From contig CAJTKE010000001.1 of NCBI GenBank assembly GCA_910576865.1, positions 1 to 64,000 on the forward strand: DNA of 64,000 bases, in the 5' to 3' direction. Below, in pieces: positions 15,968 through 23,759 of this stretch. The notes under the pieces were generated by a model. It made no database searches. It saw only the letters and a program-made list of their open reading frames with translations, and was not told where the DNA came from. How positions within the stretch are numbered: position 1 is the first letter of the stretch; each line of letters begins with the position of its first letter. The stretch is from an uncultured Oscillibacter sp. Lineage in GTDB: Bacteria > Bacillota > Clostridia > Oscillospirales > Oscillospiraceae. The translations under genes were made by a program, and so were the position numbers.

Positions 15968-17155
15968 TCAGAAGCACTTGCGATAGATGGCTTCCTCGCT
16001 CTCCAGGTCGAAGGGATAATAGGCGTTGGTCATCAGCCGCTGCTGGTTGGCCTCCACGCTCTGGGGGAACTTCTTGAAGTCCTCCTCGGTGAAGCCGCAG
16101 TCCCGCAGGGGACGCAGGGGCAGGATGCGCTGCAGCAGGGCGTTCATCTCGGGGATGGCGTTCCTGGCCTCGCAGCCGAGGATCCGGGCCACCAGCTCCT
16201 TGAAGCGCATGATCTCGCCGTCCGGGTTCTTCTCGTCATAGTAGTCCATGATGGTGCCGAACAGCATGTAGTTGCTCTCGCCGTGGGCCACGTGATAGGT
16301 GCCGCCCAGGGGGAAGCTCATGCCGTGGACAGGGCCGCAGCCCGCCTTCAGGAAGGCGATGCCCGCGTAGAAGCTGGCCGTCACGAACTCGTCCAGGTAC
16401 TCGAACCGGGCGTCCTGGCCCTTCTCGTCGATGAGCTTGAAGCCCTTCAGGATCATATCCATGGCCTTCTCGGAGAAGAGCTCGCTGGTCTGCGTCTTCC
16501 GGTGGGGGCTCAGGAAGGACTCGGTGGCGTGGACCAGGGCGTCGATGGCGGAGCAGGCGAAGGGCTTGTAGGGCAGGGTCTTGATGAGGTCGGGGATCAG
16601 GCAGACCTTGTTGGGGATGATGTCGTCGGACACCAGACCCAGCTTGGTCTCGCCGCCGGTGAGGACCCCGTCTTTTTCGTCCTTGACAATCGCCACGGAG
16701 ATGTTGGTGCACTCGGAGCCCGTGCCGCAGGTGGTGGGGATGGCGATGACGTCCTTCTCATGCTGGACGGGGAAGCGCTTGAAATACAGGTTGTGGACCG
16801 TGTCGGGCCGCTTGCAGCCCAGCAGCTTGCACAGGTCCATGATGGCGCCGCCGCCGACCGCGATGACCCGGTCATAGCTCTCGTAGGGGATGGCGTCATA
16901 CATGGTCTGAATCATGGCCTCGGAGGGTTCGCCCGCGCCGAACTTCTCCTGGAACACAAAGTTGCATTTCAGACCCAAATCCTTCATAAACGGGGTGTAA
17001 ATGAACTCATTGGTCAGCACCACGTCCCGCTCGTTCAGCTTGAATTCCTCGGCCATGGCGGCGAAGGTATCGAACTTGTATACGGTGGGGGCGAAGATGA
17101 TCTCCCGCTTGTCGGCCATCAGAGCGGCGGAAAAAGCGTCCATTTTCTGAGCCAT
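15968..17155 (-). CDS. Iron-containing alcohol dehydrogenase (4-hydroxybutyrate dehydrogenase-like)
   Basis: Predicted 395-residue group III (Fe2+) alcohol dehydrogenase. The NAD-binding motif VIAVGGGAIMDLCKLL lies at ~95-111, with IPTTCGTGSE at ~140. The metal site is seen in DALVHATESFLSP (Asp, His) and in GPVHGMSFPLGGTYHVAHGE (two His). The sequence resembles 4-hydroxybutyrate dehydrogenases, but closely related proteins reduce small hydroxyaldehydes such as lactaldehyde or glycolaldehyde. It follows the split transketolase with 158 bp between, containing a repeat. Because transketolase can release or use glycolaldehyde-like units, an aldehyde-reductase role fits the setting; that is inference. 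Confidence 0.85.
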   Translation of the reverse strand: MAQKMDAFSAALMADKREIIFAPTVYKFDTFAAMAEEFKLNERDVVLTNEFIYTPFMKDLGLKCNFVFQEKFGAGEPSEAMIQTMYDAIPYESYDRVIAVGGGAIMDLCKLLGCKRPDTVHNLYFKRFPVQHEKDVIAIPTTCGTGSECTNISVAIVKDEKDGVLTGGETKLGLVSDDIIPNKVCLIPDLIKTLPYKPFACSAIDALVHATESFLSPHRKTQTSELFSEKAMDMILKGFKLIDEKGQDARFEYLDEFVTASFYAGIAFLKAGCGPVHGMSFPLGGTYHVAHGESNYMLFGTIMDYYDEKNPDGEIMRFKELVARILGCEARNAIPEMNALLQRILPLRPLRDCGFTEEDFKKFPQSVEANQQRLMTNAYYPFDLESEEAIYRKCF

Positions 17156-17204
17156 AGTGAATCAGTCTCCTTTATCATTTTAAATTTGGGATTCGCGGAG
17201 AGAC

Positions 17205-17287
17205 AGGCCGGGACAGAGCCCGGCCCCTACATCATCTTCTGTCGATAGAAGGGGTGTAGGGACGGGCCTCTGCGCCCGTCCGTGTCC
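17205..17287. repeat. GC-rich intergenic repeat pair
   Basis: Two inverted, imperfect copies of a GGGACAGAGCCC-like GC motif with CCCCTACA (17207-17232) and TGTAGGGACGGGCC (17254 onward) form a long hairpin. A related motif (GGGGACAGAGCCCCTCCCC) occurs at 21887-21906. Similar elements are common between genes in Oscillospiraceae. Confidence 0.5.
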
Positions 17288-17313
17288 TTCGAGGGAACGG
17301 TCCCGTCGGGTCG

Positions 17314-18285
17314 TTACTTCCGGGAAATCGCCTTTTTGACGGCCTCCACGATGTTGGCCGCCCGCAGGCCGTAGGTGTCCATCAGGAAGCTCTGGGGGCC
17401 CACTTGGCCGAACTCGTCCTGCACGCCCACGAACTCCTGGACGGTGGGGCAGTTCTTCGCCAGGCAGTTGGCCACGACGGAGCCCAGACCGCAGCAGGTG
17501 TTGTGGTTTTCAGCCGTGACAATGGCCCCGGTCTCCTTGGCGGCCTTGATGACCAGCTCCTCGTCCAGGGGCTTCCAGGTGAACATGTCGATGACCCGGA
17601 CGTTGATCCCCTCGGCCTGGAGGGCCTCATAGGCCTTCAAGCTCTCATCCACCATGATTCCGGAGGTGATGATGGTAGCTTTGTCGTCGGCGCTCTCGTG
17701 GAGCACCACGCCCTTGCCGATCTCAAACTCGCTGCCCTCGCCGTAGACCTGAATCACGTCCTTCCGGACGAAGCGGGTGAAGCTCACGCCCTCGACGTTC
17801 ACAAGGCCCCGGGTGACGCTGGCCAGCTGGTCGTAGTCGGCGGGGTCGATGACGGTGGCGGTGGGGATGGACAGGTACATGGCCGCGTCCTCCAGGGGCA
17901 TGTGAGTGCCGCCGTTGAAGGCCGCCGTCACACCCGCGTCGCTGCCCAGCACCCGGACGCTCAGTCCGGCGTAGGCGGCGCTCATGTAGATCTGGTCATA
18001 GCACCGGCGGCTGGAGAAGGTGCCGAAGGAGTGGAAGAAGACCTTCTTCCCCGTGGCCGCGAGGCCGGCGGACACGCCCGCCGCGTTGCCCTCGGCGATG
18101 CCCGCCTCAAAGGCCCGGTCCGGGTAGTTCTTCCGCAGCTGCTTCGTGTTGATGCACCCCATCAGGTCGCAGTCCACATAGACGATGCTCTTGTCTTCGG
18201 CCATCAGCTCGTTCAGGGTCAGAGCCAGGCCGTCCCGGCACGCCCGGGAGTCCTTTTCATGCTTGCCAATCAGTTTCACATTCAT
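17314..18285 (-). CDS. Transketolase, C-terminal subunit
   Basis: Predicted 323-residue subunit with the pyrimidine-binding and C-terminal domains of a split transketolase. It moves two-carbon ketol units between sugar phosphates together with the upstream N-terminal subunit, using thiamine diphosphate. The catalytic-region motif AGIAEGNAAGVSAGLAATG (residues ~57-75) contains the Glu that activates thiamine. GGTHMPLEDAAMY and the C-terminal ITAENHNTCCGLGS-type segment are typical. The start is taken at 18285 with GGAGG nine bases upstream; a GTG at 18294 overlaps the ribosome site. It starts 15 bp after the N-terminal subunit gene. Confidence 0.93.
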   Translation of the reverse strand: MNVKLIGKHEKDSRACRDGLALTLNELMAEDKSIVYVDCDLMGCINTKQLRKNYPDRAFEAGIAEGNAAGVSAGLAATGKKVFFHSFGTFSSRRCYDQIYMSAAYAGLSVRVLGSDAGVTAAFNGGTHMPLEDAAMYLSIPTATVIDPADYDQLASVTRGLVNVEGVSFTRFVRKDVIQVYGEGSEFEIGKGVVLHESADDKATIITSGIMVDESLKAYEALQAEGINVRVIDMFTWKPLDEELVIKAAKETGAIVTAENHNTCCGLGSVVANCLAKNCPTVQEFVGVQDEFGQVGPQSFLMDTYGLRAANIVEAVKKAISRK

Positions 18286-18300
18286 TTCTCTCACCCTCCT

Positions 18301-19134
18301 TCAAGCGTTCTTCGCGGCTTCCAGCTCTTTTTCGGAAGCGGCGATGGCCTCCAGCCACTGCTCCTCCTTGGGCTGGGAGGAGTGGTCGTGCTTGGGCTCC
18401 GCAAACGTCGCGCCCTTGCCCTTGCAGGTGTCCAGAACAATGCAGCTGGGCACACCCTTGGTCTCCTTGGCCTTCTGGATGGCCTCATAGATGGCCGTCA
18501 CATCGTGTCCGTCAATCTCCTGGACATGCAGGCCGAACCCCGCGGCCTTTTTCGCCATGTCCCCGTGGGCCAGGATGTCGTCCGTGGTTCCGTCCAGCTG
18601 ATAGCCGTTGTTGTCAATGAAATAGATGATATTGTCCAGTTTGTGGGCATAGGCGAAATGGAAGCCCTCCCAGACCTGGCCCTCGTCGGCCTCGCCGTCT
18701 CCGATGACGCAGTAGACAGTGCTGTCCCGTCCGTCGATCTTGTTGCCCAGGGCCGCGCCGGTGGCGGTGGAGACGCCCTGGCCCAGGGAGCCGGTGGTCA
18801 GGTCCACGCCGGGGGTGAGCTTCCGGTCCGTGTGGCTGGGGAACTTCGTGCCGGGCTGATTCAGGGTGTAGGCCTCCTCCATGGGATAGAAGCCCATGAG
18901 GCCGAAGGTGGCGTAGGCGACAGGGCCCGCGTGGCCCTTGGACAGGACCAGCCAGTCACGGTCCTCCCAGCGGGGGTTCTTCGGGTCGTACTTCATGACC
19001 TCCCCATACAAAACCGCCATCAGGTCCGCCAAGTCCATGGACCCGCCCACGTGGCCGAAGCCCCGGCTGTGGATCACCTTCAGCGTCTCCAGCCGGATCT
19101 CAGCCGCCAGCACTTTCAGCTTTTTCTCATTCAT
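18301..19134 (-). CDS. Transketolase, N-terminal subunit
   Basis: Predicted 277-residue thiamine-diphosphate-binding subunit. The cofactor motif GDGEADEGQVWEGFHFA to IDNNGYQ (residues ~145-178) is intact, as are SRGFGHVGGSMDLADL at the N-terminus and TGSLGQGVSTATGAALG. It pairs with the C-terminal subunit encoded next. Split transketolases are frequent in Clostridia and often sit in sugar-specific operons in addition to the housekeeping copy. It has its own promoter region (19193-19279). Confidence 0.94.
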   Translation of the reverse strand: MNEKKLKVLAAEIRLETLKVIHSRGFGHVGGSMDLADLMAVLYGEVMKYDPKNPRWEDRDWLVLSKGHAGPVAYATFGLMGFYPMEEAYTLNQPGTKFPSHTDRKLTPGVDLTTGSLGQGVSTATGAALGNKIDGRDSTVYCVIGDGEADEGQVWEGFHFAYAHKLDNIIYFIDNNGYQLDGTTDDILAHGDMAKKAAGFGLHVQEIDGHDVTAIYEAIQKAKETKGVPSCIVLDTCKGKGATFAEPKHDHSSQPKEEQWLEAIAASEKELEAAKNA

Positions 19135-19192
19135 GGGGTTCGCTTCCTTTCCTGTTTATTGTTGAATGCCGCGGAGCTTATCCTCGGGCAAT

Positions 19193-19279
19193 ATTTTACT
19201 CCACCAGCGCCGCTCCCGTCAATGACAAATATATTTTTAACAAACTTCTTGCGTGCAGTTTTCCCCGTTTTTGCGTGCA
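19193..19279 (-). promoter_or_regulatory. Promoter of the transketolase operon with upstream direct repeats
   Basis: On the minus strand TTGACG (complement of 19217-19222), 18 bp and TAAAAT (complement of 19193-19198) form a moderate promoter. Two exact copies of TTGCGTGCA (19249-19257, 19271-19279) lie upstream of it, 22 bp apart, about two helical turns. Their position suits an activator. Confidence 0.55.
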
Positions 19280-19296
19280 ATTTCATAATTCTGGAA

Positions 19297-19319
19297 GGCC
19301 GGGACCAATCGTCCCGGCC
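19297..19319 (-). terminator. Hairpin 3' of the phosphoglycerate mutase gene
   Basis: A perfect 9-bp stem (19297-19305 with 19311-19319) lies just beyond the stop. It has no clear T tract on the minus strand, so it may be a weak terminator or RNA-end hairpin. Confidence 0.4.
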
Positions 19320-19335
19320 CTCCCGTGAAAACCTC

Positions 19336-20904
19336 TTATTCGTATCTGGTTCCGGTACCTTCGACCATGGCGTCGTAGGCCCGTTTGACCTTGTCGTAGT
19401 TCTTGTCCCGGTCCAGGGCCACGCCCCGGCCCACGCCGTCCACGATGCGGCCCACGCCGATGGCGCTGAGCTTTTCGTCGGTCTCCGCCAGCAGGGCGGG
19501 AGCGGAGCCGGGCTCGGTGGAGCGGCCGTCGAAGATGATGTGGAGATACACCCGGTCCAGGCCGTTGTCCCGGGCCATCTCGCAGATGTTCAGCGGGTAG
19601 TCGATGCACCCGTGGGAGGACTTGTAGGTCAGGTAGGCCAGCAGGTGCAGGGCGGTGCCGTTTTTCTTGGCGTGCTCAATGGCCTGGAGGAAGATGGGGT
19701 TCTGCTTGAAGCTGCCGTCCTTCACGGCGGCGTCCAGGCGGACGTCGTCCTGCATCACGCAGCGGCCCGCGCCCAGGTTGGAGTGGCCCGCCTCGGAGTT
19801 GCCGGCCTTGCCGGCGCCCAGGCCCACGAACTCGCCGGAGGCGTTGAGCTTGGACCAGGACTGGTCTGCCAGCAGGGAATCCCAGTAGGGGGTATCGGCC
19901 AGATGGATGGCGTCGCCGTCGTCTCCGGTGCCCAGGCCCCAGCCGTCGCAGATGATGAGGAGCATCTTCCGGCCCTCGCCCCAGGTTTTGCCCTCGCAGA
20001 GGGGCTTGCCGTCCATTTCGGCAGGCTGGGGGATGCCCAGGACCTTCAGCACCGTGGGAGACACGTCGCCCAGGGAGCCGTCCCGCAGGGAGATGGGGCT
20101 CTTGTCGACGGGGTCGATCATGATGAAGGGCACCAGATTGGTGGTGTGGGCCCCGTCGGGCTTCCCGGCGGCGGTGTAGAGCTTTTCGATGTTTCCGTGG
20201 TCCGCCGTGATGGCCACCACATAGCCCTTCCCCAGGGCGTCGTTGACCACTTTATCCAGGTACTGGCTCACATAGCCGCAGGCCTTGATTTTCGCCTCGG
20301 TGTTCTGGGTGTGCCCAATGACGTCTCCGTTGGCGAAGTTGGTCACCACGAAGTCGTATTTGCCCAGGGCGTCCATGACGGTGTCCGCCACCTTGGGCAG
20401 GGACAGCTCCGGCTGCTGGTCAAAGTCGATGCCCTTGGGAGAGGGGATACACACGTCGTCCTCCCCCGGGAAGGGGTTGTTCTCCCCGCCGTTGAAGAAG
20501 AAGGTCACGTGGGCGAACTTCTCGCTCTCGGCGCAGTGGAACTGGCTCTTCCCGGCCTCGCTGAGGACCTGGGCCAGGGGCTTCACCACCTTGGCGGGGG
20601 CGAAGGCGATGGGCAGGTCCTTGAACTTGTCGTGGTACATGGTCATGATAACGAAGTCCAGGTCCCGGAGCATCCGGCGATCTGCCTTGTCAAAATCCGG
20701 CTCGGTGAACATCTCGGTGAGCTCGATCTCCCGCTCACCCCGGCGGCAGCAGAAGATGGCCGCGTCGCCGTCTCCGATTTTGCCCACCGGCTTGCCGTCC
20801 TCCACCAGGACCATGGGCTCCAGATGGTAGTCGTCCTGACCCAGCTCGTATGCCTTCTTGACGGCCTCAGCCAGCTGAGCGCCGCCGCGTTTCATGTCTG
20901 CCAT
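19336..20904 (-). CDS. Circularly permuted cofactor-independent phosphoglycerate mutase
   Basis: Predicted 522-residue protein containing all of GpmI (usually ~511 residues) with its halves swapped. Residues ~8-303 match the normal C-terminal part: AVKKAYELGQDD, EKFAHVTFFF (Lys129), NFANGDVIGHT (Asp194, His198), ITADHGN (Asp235, His236), GAHTTN (His253), then PAEMDGKPL, the usual end of GpmI. A linker of about ten residues (304-313) leads to MLLIICDGWG (Asp320), the usual start. GNSEAGH (nucleophile Ser370), His431, Arg461, Arg493 and Arg499 follow, and the protein ends at AYDAMVEGTG. Spacing between catalytic residues equals that of the canonical enzyme. One active-site Asp (in DGRD) is Ser462. 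It lies 38 bp after a HAD gene in a LacI-controlled operon, so the substrate may not be phosphoglycerate. Confidence 0.9.
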   Translation of the reverse strand: MADMKRGGAQLAEAVKKAYELGQDDYHLEPMVLVEDGKPVGKIGDGDAAIFCCRRGEREIELTEMFTEPDFDKADRRMLRDLDFVIMTMYHDKFKDLPIAFAPAKVVKPLAQVLSEAGKSQFHCAESEKFAHVTFFFNGGENNPFPGEDDVCIPSPKGIDFDQQPELSLPKVADTVMDALGKYDFVVTNFANGDVIGHTQNTEAKIKACGYVSQYLDKVVNDALGKGYVVAITADHGNIEKLYTAAGKPDGAHTTNLVPFIMIDPVDKSPISLRDGSLGDVSPTVLKVLGIPQPAEMDGKPLCEGKTWGEGRKMLLIICDGWGLGTGDDGDAIHLADTPYWDSLLADQSWSKLNASGEFVGLGAGKAGNSEAGHSNLGAGRCVMQDDVRLDAAVKDGSFKQNPIFLQAIEHAKKNGTALHLLAYLTYKSSHGCIDYPLNICEMARDNGLDRVYLHIIFDGRSTEPGSAPALLAETDEKLSAIGVGRIVDGVGRGVALDRDKNYDKVKRAYDAMVEGTGTRYE

Positions 20905-20942
20905 ATGAAAAACCTCCTATAGTCAATTAGCCAATCAAATCC

Positions 20943-21719
20943 TTATTGTCCGTCGTCGGGGGCGATGAGCTTGTCGACAGCCACCCTGCCCCGCTCCGGG
21001 AAGATGTCCAGCAGCTGGGGGAAGGTGTAAACCTTGCCGTCTGGCATGTTCTCCTCCGTCAGCTTCAGGGGCTTGCTCCGGTCGTACTGCACCGTGACGG
21101 TCATGCCGAAGTCCACGGCCTTGGCGCCCACGATGTCCCGGTTCAGGTTGTCGCCCACGTAGCAGCAGTTCTCCGGCTGAGCCCCCACTTCCTCCAGGGC
21201 GTAGTAGTAGATGGCGGGGCCGGGCTTGCGGACGTAGGTGATGGAGGACTGCTGGACAGTCTTGAAACAGGGCCGGAGGCCGTCGGCGTCCAGCCACTCG
21301 TCCACCTCCCGCTTGCCCACCAGGTCGCTGATGATGCCCATGGTGTAGCCACGCCGGCACAGCTCCTTGACGGTGTCCGCGCCGCCCTCCACGACGGTGC
21401 GGCGTCCCTTGGTCTGGCGGTATTGATAGGTCAGCTCGGCGGCGTTCTTCAAAATGCGCTCTTTGTCCATGTCATAGGCCAGCCACCGGGTCCACAGGAC
21501 CTCCTCCGGGGCCTCGCACATGAACTTCAGGGCCCAGTCCCGGTACTTGTCATACCGCTTGTCGATGACATCGCTGAACCACTGGTTGGGGTTGTCGGTC
21601 TCCACGCCGCAGAGCTCGGCGATTTTCGCCCGGGCGGCGGAGAGATAGGCGGGGTCCTCGTCGATGACTCGGAAGGTGCCTCCCAGGTCCAGGAAGATGT
21701 AACGGATATCGGTGTTCAT
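20943..21719 (-). CDS. HAD-superfamily hydrolase, paralogue 1
   Basis: Predicted 258-residue HAD protein with a helical cap (~20-95). Motif I is FLDLGGT: the nucleophile Asp11 is present, but the general acid Asp two residues later is Gly13. Motif II IISD, the motif III Lys (VRKPGPAIYYY) and motif IV YVGDNLNRD are present. Loss of the second Asp is seen in HAD proteins that are not ordinary phosphatases, so phosphatase activity is uncertain. It is clearly related to the two HAD genes upstream (shared order of W-rich cap, RGYTMGIISD, RKPGP and CCYVGDN). It is 38 bp before the mutase gene. The start at 21719 has AGGAGG somewhat far upstream. Confidence 0.85.
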   Translation of the reverse strand: MNTDIRYIFLDLGGTFRVIDEDPAYLSAARAKIAELCGVETDNPNQWFSDVIDKRYDKYRDWALKFMCEAPEEVLWTRWLAYDMDKERILKNAAELTYQYRQTKGRRTVVEGGADTVKELCRRGYTMGIISDLVGKREVDEWLDADGLRPCFKTVQQSSITYVRKPGPAIYYYALEEVGAQPENCCYVGDNLNRDIVGAKAVDFGMTVTVQYDRSKPLKLTEENMPDGKVYTFPQLLDIFPERGRVAVDKLIAPDDGQ

Positions 21720-21882
21720 AGTCCATCAGCCTCCTAAAAGAAATGTATATCTCTGGAACGCGGGATAGTAGGGGGCGGGGTTTGCGCAGCCCTTGGCGGC
21801 TTTGCCGCTTAGGGCTGCGGCGTACCCCTTGCGGGTGCTGTCCCGCCCCGTCTCCCGGAAGCGCGGAGATTCCAGGAGAGCG

Positions 21883-21911
21883 GGAGGGGACAGAGCCCCT
21901 CCCCTACATGG
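21883..21911. repeat. GC-rich intergenic repeat
   Basis: An imperfect GGGAGGGGACAGAGCCCCTC-type palindrome followed by CCCTACAT. It resembles the element at 17205-17232 and sits in the 208-bp gap between two HAD genes, together with a larger GC-rich palindromic stretch (21770-21870). Confidence 0.45.
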
Positions 21912-21927
21912 CGTTCCCCTTTTGGAT

Positions 21928-22665
21928 TCAGTTCAACGGCGGCAGCAGGTCCAGAATCTCCCGGAAGTCGCTGACCACCGCGTCGGGGCGGTTGGCCTCG
22001 GTGAACTCCACGGCGTGCTTCTTCTCCGGGGAGCGGAAGATGATGTTGCAGCCGATTCCCGCCTCCTTGGCCCCGGTGATGTCCCGCTTCACGTTGTCCG
22101 CCACGGACACGCAGTCCTCCGGCGCCACGCCGATGTCCTTACAGGCCACGTCGTAAATCTCGGAGCAGGGCTTCCGCAGGCCGCAGACGGAGGAGAGGAT
22201 CACGGTGTCGAAGTACTCCGCCAGGCCGTCCTCCTCCAGCCAGTCGGGAACCTCGTTCTCCCCGATGAGGTTGGAGATGATGCCCAGCTTGTAGCCCCGG
22301 TCGTGGAGCCCCTTGATGACCTCCACGCCGCCGTCCACCACGATCCGGCGGCCCTTGCACTGGCGGTACTGGAAGCTCAGCTCGTGGCAGACCTGCCGGA
22401 TCCGGGCCTGATCGTAGTCCGGCAGCAGCCACTTGCACCAGAGCTCCTCGTCATTGGACTCCTTGTTCTCGGTCAGCGCCCAGTCCCGGTAGGGCTCATA
22501 GCGCTCCTCGATCATCTGATAGAACTCCTCATAGGGCACGGGGGACCCGGCGATCTCCGCCATCTTCCGGCGGGCGTGCCTCATCCAGGGCTCCTCCAGC
22601 AATGCGATGCGCAGGGTGCCTCCCAGGTCGAAAAAGACGGCCTTGTAGCGCTTTGTCGTATCCAT
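21928..22665 (-). CDS. HAD-superfamily hydrolase, paralogue 2
   Basis: Predicted 245-residue HAD protein, close in size and layout to its two neighbours. Motif I FFDLGGT again has Gly15 where the acid/base Asp is expected, while the nucleophile Asp13 is kept. Motif II is IISN, motif III has the Lys in GLRKPCSEIYDVA, and motif IV is SVADNVKRD. The cap contains KWLLPDYDQARIRQ. The good ribosome site GGAAGGAGGG precedes the ATG. It begins 20 bp after paralogue 3, so the two are translated from one message. Confidence 0.85.
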   Translation of the reverse strand: MDTTKRYKAVFFDLGGTLRIALLEEPWMRHARRKMAEIAGSPVPYEEFYQMIEERYEPYRDWALTENKESNDEELWCKWLLPDYDQARIRQVCHELSFQYRQCKGRRIVVDGGVEVIKGLHDRGYKLGIISNLIGENEVPDWLEEDGLAEYFDTVILSSVCGLRKPCSEIYDVACKDIGVAPEDCVSVADNVKRDITGAKEAGIGCNIIFRSPEKKHAVEFTEANRPDAVVSDFREILDLLPPLN

Positions 22666-22685
22666 GGCGTTTCCCTCCTTCCGGA

Positions 22686-23420
22686 TCAGGCGCGGGCGGG
22701 GAAGATGTCGAGAAGCTGAGACAGGGCGGTGATCACGTGGTCCGGGGTGAATTCCTTCCCGGTGGCGTGCTCCATGTTCAGGGTGTCCGGCTCGTCAATG
22801 CGGATCATCATGCCGAAGCCCGCGGCCTGGGTGCCCTCCACGTCCCGGACCGGGTTGTCGCCCACGTAGGCGCAGTTGGCCTCCGGGGTGCCGATGCAGC
22901 GGCAGGCCAGATGGTAGATCTCCGGGTCCGGCTTGCGGAGGCGGACCTTGGAGGAGAGGATGGTGGTCTTGAAGCACTGAGCCACGCCGTCCGCCGCCAT
23001 CCAGTCGGGAATCTCGGTTTCCGTGACGGTGTTGGCGATGATGCCCAGGGTGTAGCCCCGGGCGCACAGCTCCTTCAGCGTCGCCACGGCGTCGGGCCGG
23101 GCCACCCGGCGTCCGTCGTGGTCCCGCCACAGGCGGGTGAGCTTCGCCGCGTTGGCGAAGATCATGTTGGGGTCGTACTCCGGCAGCATGTACTGGGTCC
23201 ACAGCTCCCCCTCGGAGGCGTCCAGCAGGGTGTTCTTGGACATCTTGCGGTATTTCGCCCAGCGCTCCTCCAGCTTGGCGAAGAGCTCGTCATGGGTCTC
23301 GGTGGTGTGGATGAGCTCCATCAGTCCGGCCTCGGCCCTGTCGATGAAATCCTGTTCCTTCAGCACGATGCGGAGGGTGTTGCCAACGTCGAAAAAGATC
23401 GTCTTGATATCGGGGGTCAT
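22686..23420 (-). CDS. HAD-superfamily hydrolase, paralogue 3
   Basis: Predicted 244-residue HAD protein and first gene of the operon HAD-HAD-HAD-mutase. Motif I FFDVGNT has nucleophile Asp11 but Gly13 in place of the acid/base Asp. Motif II is IIAN, the motif III Lys is in RLRKPDPEIYHLA, and motif IV is YVGDNPVRD. The ATG has AAGGAGG upstream. Its promoter carries an AAACGTTT operator (23509-23516), so it should be controlled by the divergent LacI protein. Three linked paralogues with the same substitution suggest a conserved specialised function rather than decay. Confidence 0.85.
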   Translation of the reverse strand: MTPDIKTIFFDVGNTLRIVLKEQDFIDRAEAGLMELIHTTETHDELFAKLEERWAKYRKMSKNTLLDASEGELWTQYMLPEYDPNMIFANAAKLTRLWRDHDGRRVARPDAVATLKELCARGYTLGIIANTVTETEIPDWMAADGVAQCFKTTILSSKVRLRKPDPEIYHLACRCIGTPEANCAYVGDNPVRDVEGTQAAGFGMMIRIDEPDTLNMEHATGKEFTPDHVITALSQLLDIFPARA

Positions 23421-23508
23421 AGAAATTCCTCCTTATAATGGTTTCAGACGTCGCGGGCCCCTGGAACGGCGCTCCAGGGGGCGGCCGGGCCGTCTCCGGC
23501 CCAACCGT

Positions 23509-23563
23509 AAACGTTTGCGGCCTTTTCAGCATTATTCTAAATGAAACACCGGTCCTTTGTCAA
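23509..23563 (-). promoter_or_regulatory. Promoter and LacI-type operator of the HAD/mutase operon
   Basis: On the minus strand TTGACA (complement of 23558-23563), 18 bp and TAGAAT (complement of 23534-23539). The palindrome AAACGTTT at 23509-23516 lies about 10-20 bp past the expected start, a classical repressor position. Confidence 0.7.
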
Positions 23564-23634
23564 TATACCAAACGCCGAAGACTTCGATTGTTTTTCGTTT
23601 TTATGCCCAAAGATGGGAAAAATCCAGATTGTTA

Positions 23635-23725
23635 TTGACATTGCCGGGAAAATCGGATATTCTTTACTTGACAACCTGAACTGGCCGGAGTCCGGTCGGT
23701 TCAAAAAAATAAAGCGGAAACGTTT
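23635..23725 (+). promoter_or_regulatory. Promoter and operator of the LacI-PHP-PfkB operon
   Basis: TTGACA (23635-23640), a 17-bp spacer and TATTCT (23658-23663). A second AAACGTTT site lies at 23718-23725 in the leader. The two operators are 209 bp apart, so looping and autoregulation are possible. Confidence 0.7.
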
Positions 23726-23759
23726 GCGATTCCCAAGGGGGCGGAAAGGAGAAAAAGCG

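Noticed and set aside
17404..20922. Very long plus-strand open frame (over 1100 codons) opposite the transketolase and mutase genes
   Set aside because: It is antisense to genes with intact catalytic motifs on the minus strand. Long antisense frames are expected in GC-rich DNA, and it has no ribosome site or recognisable domain.
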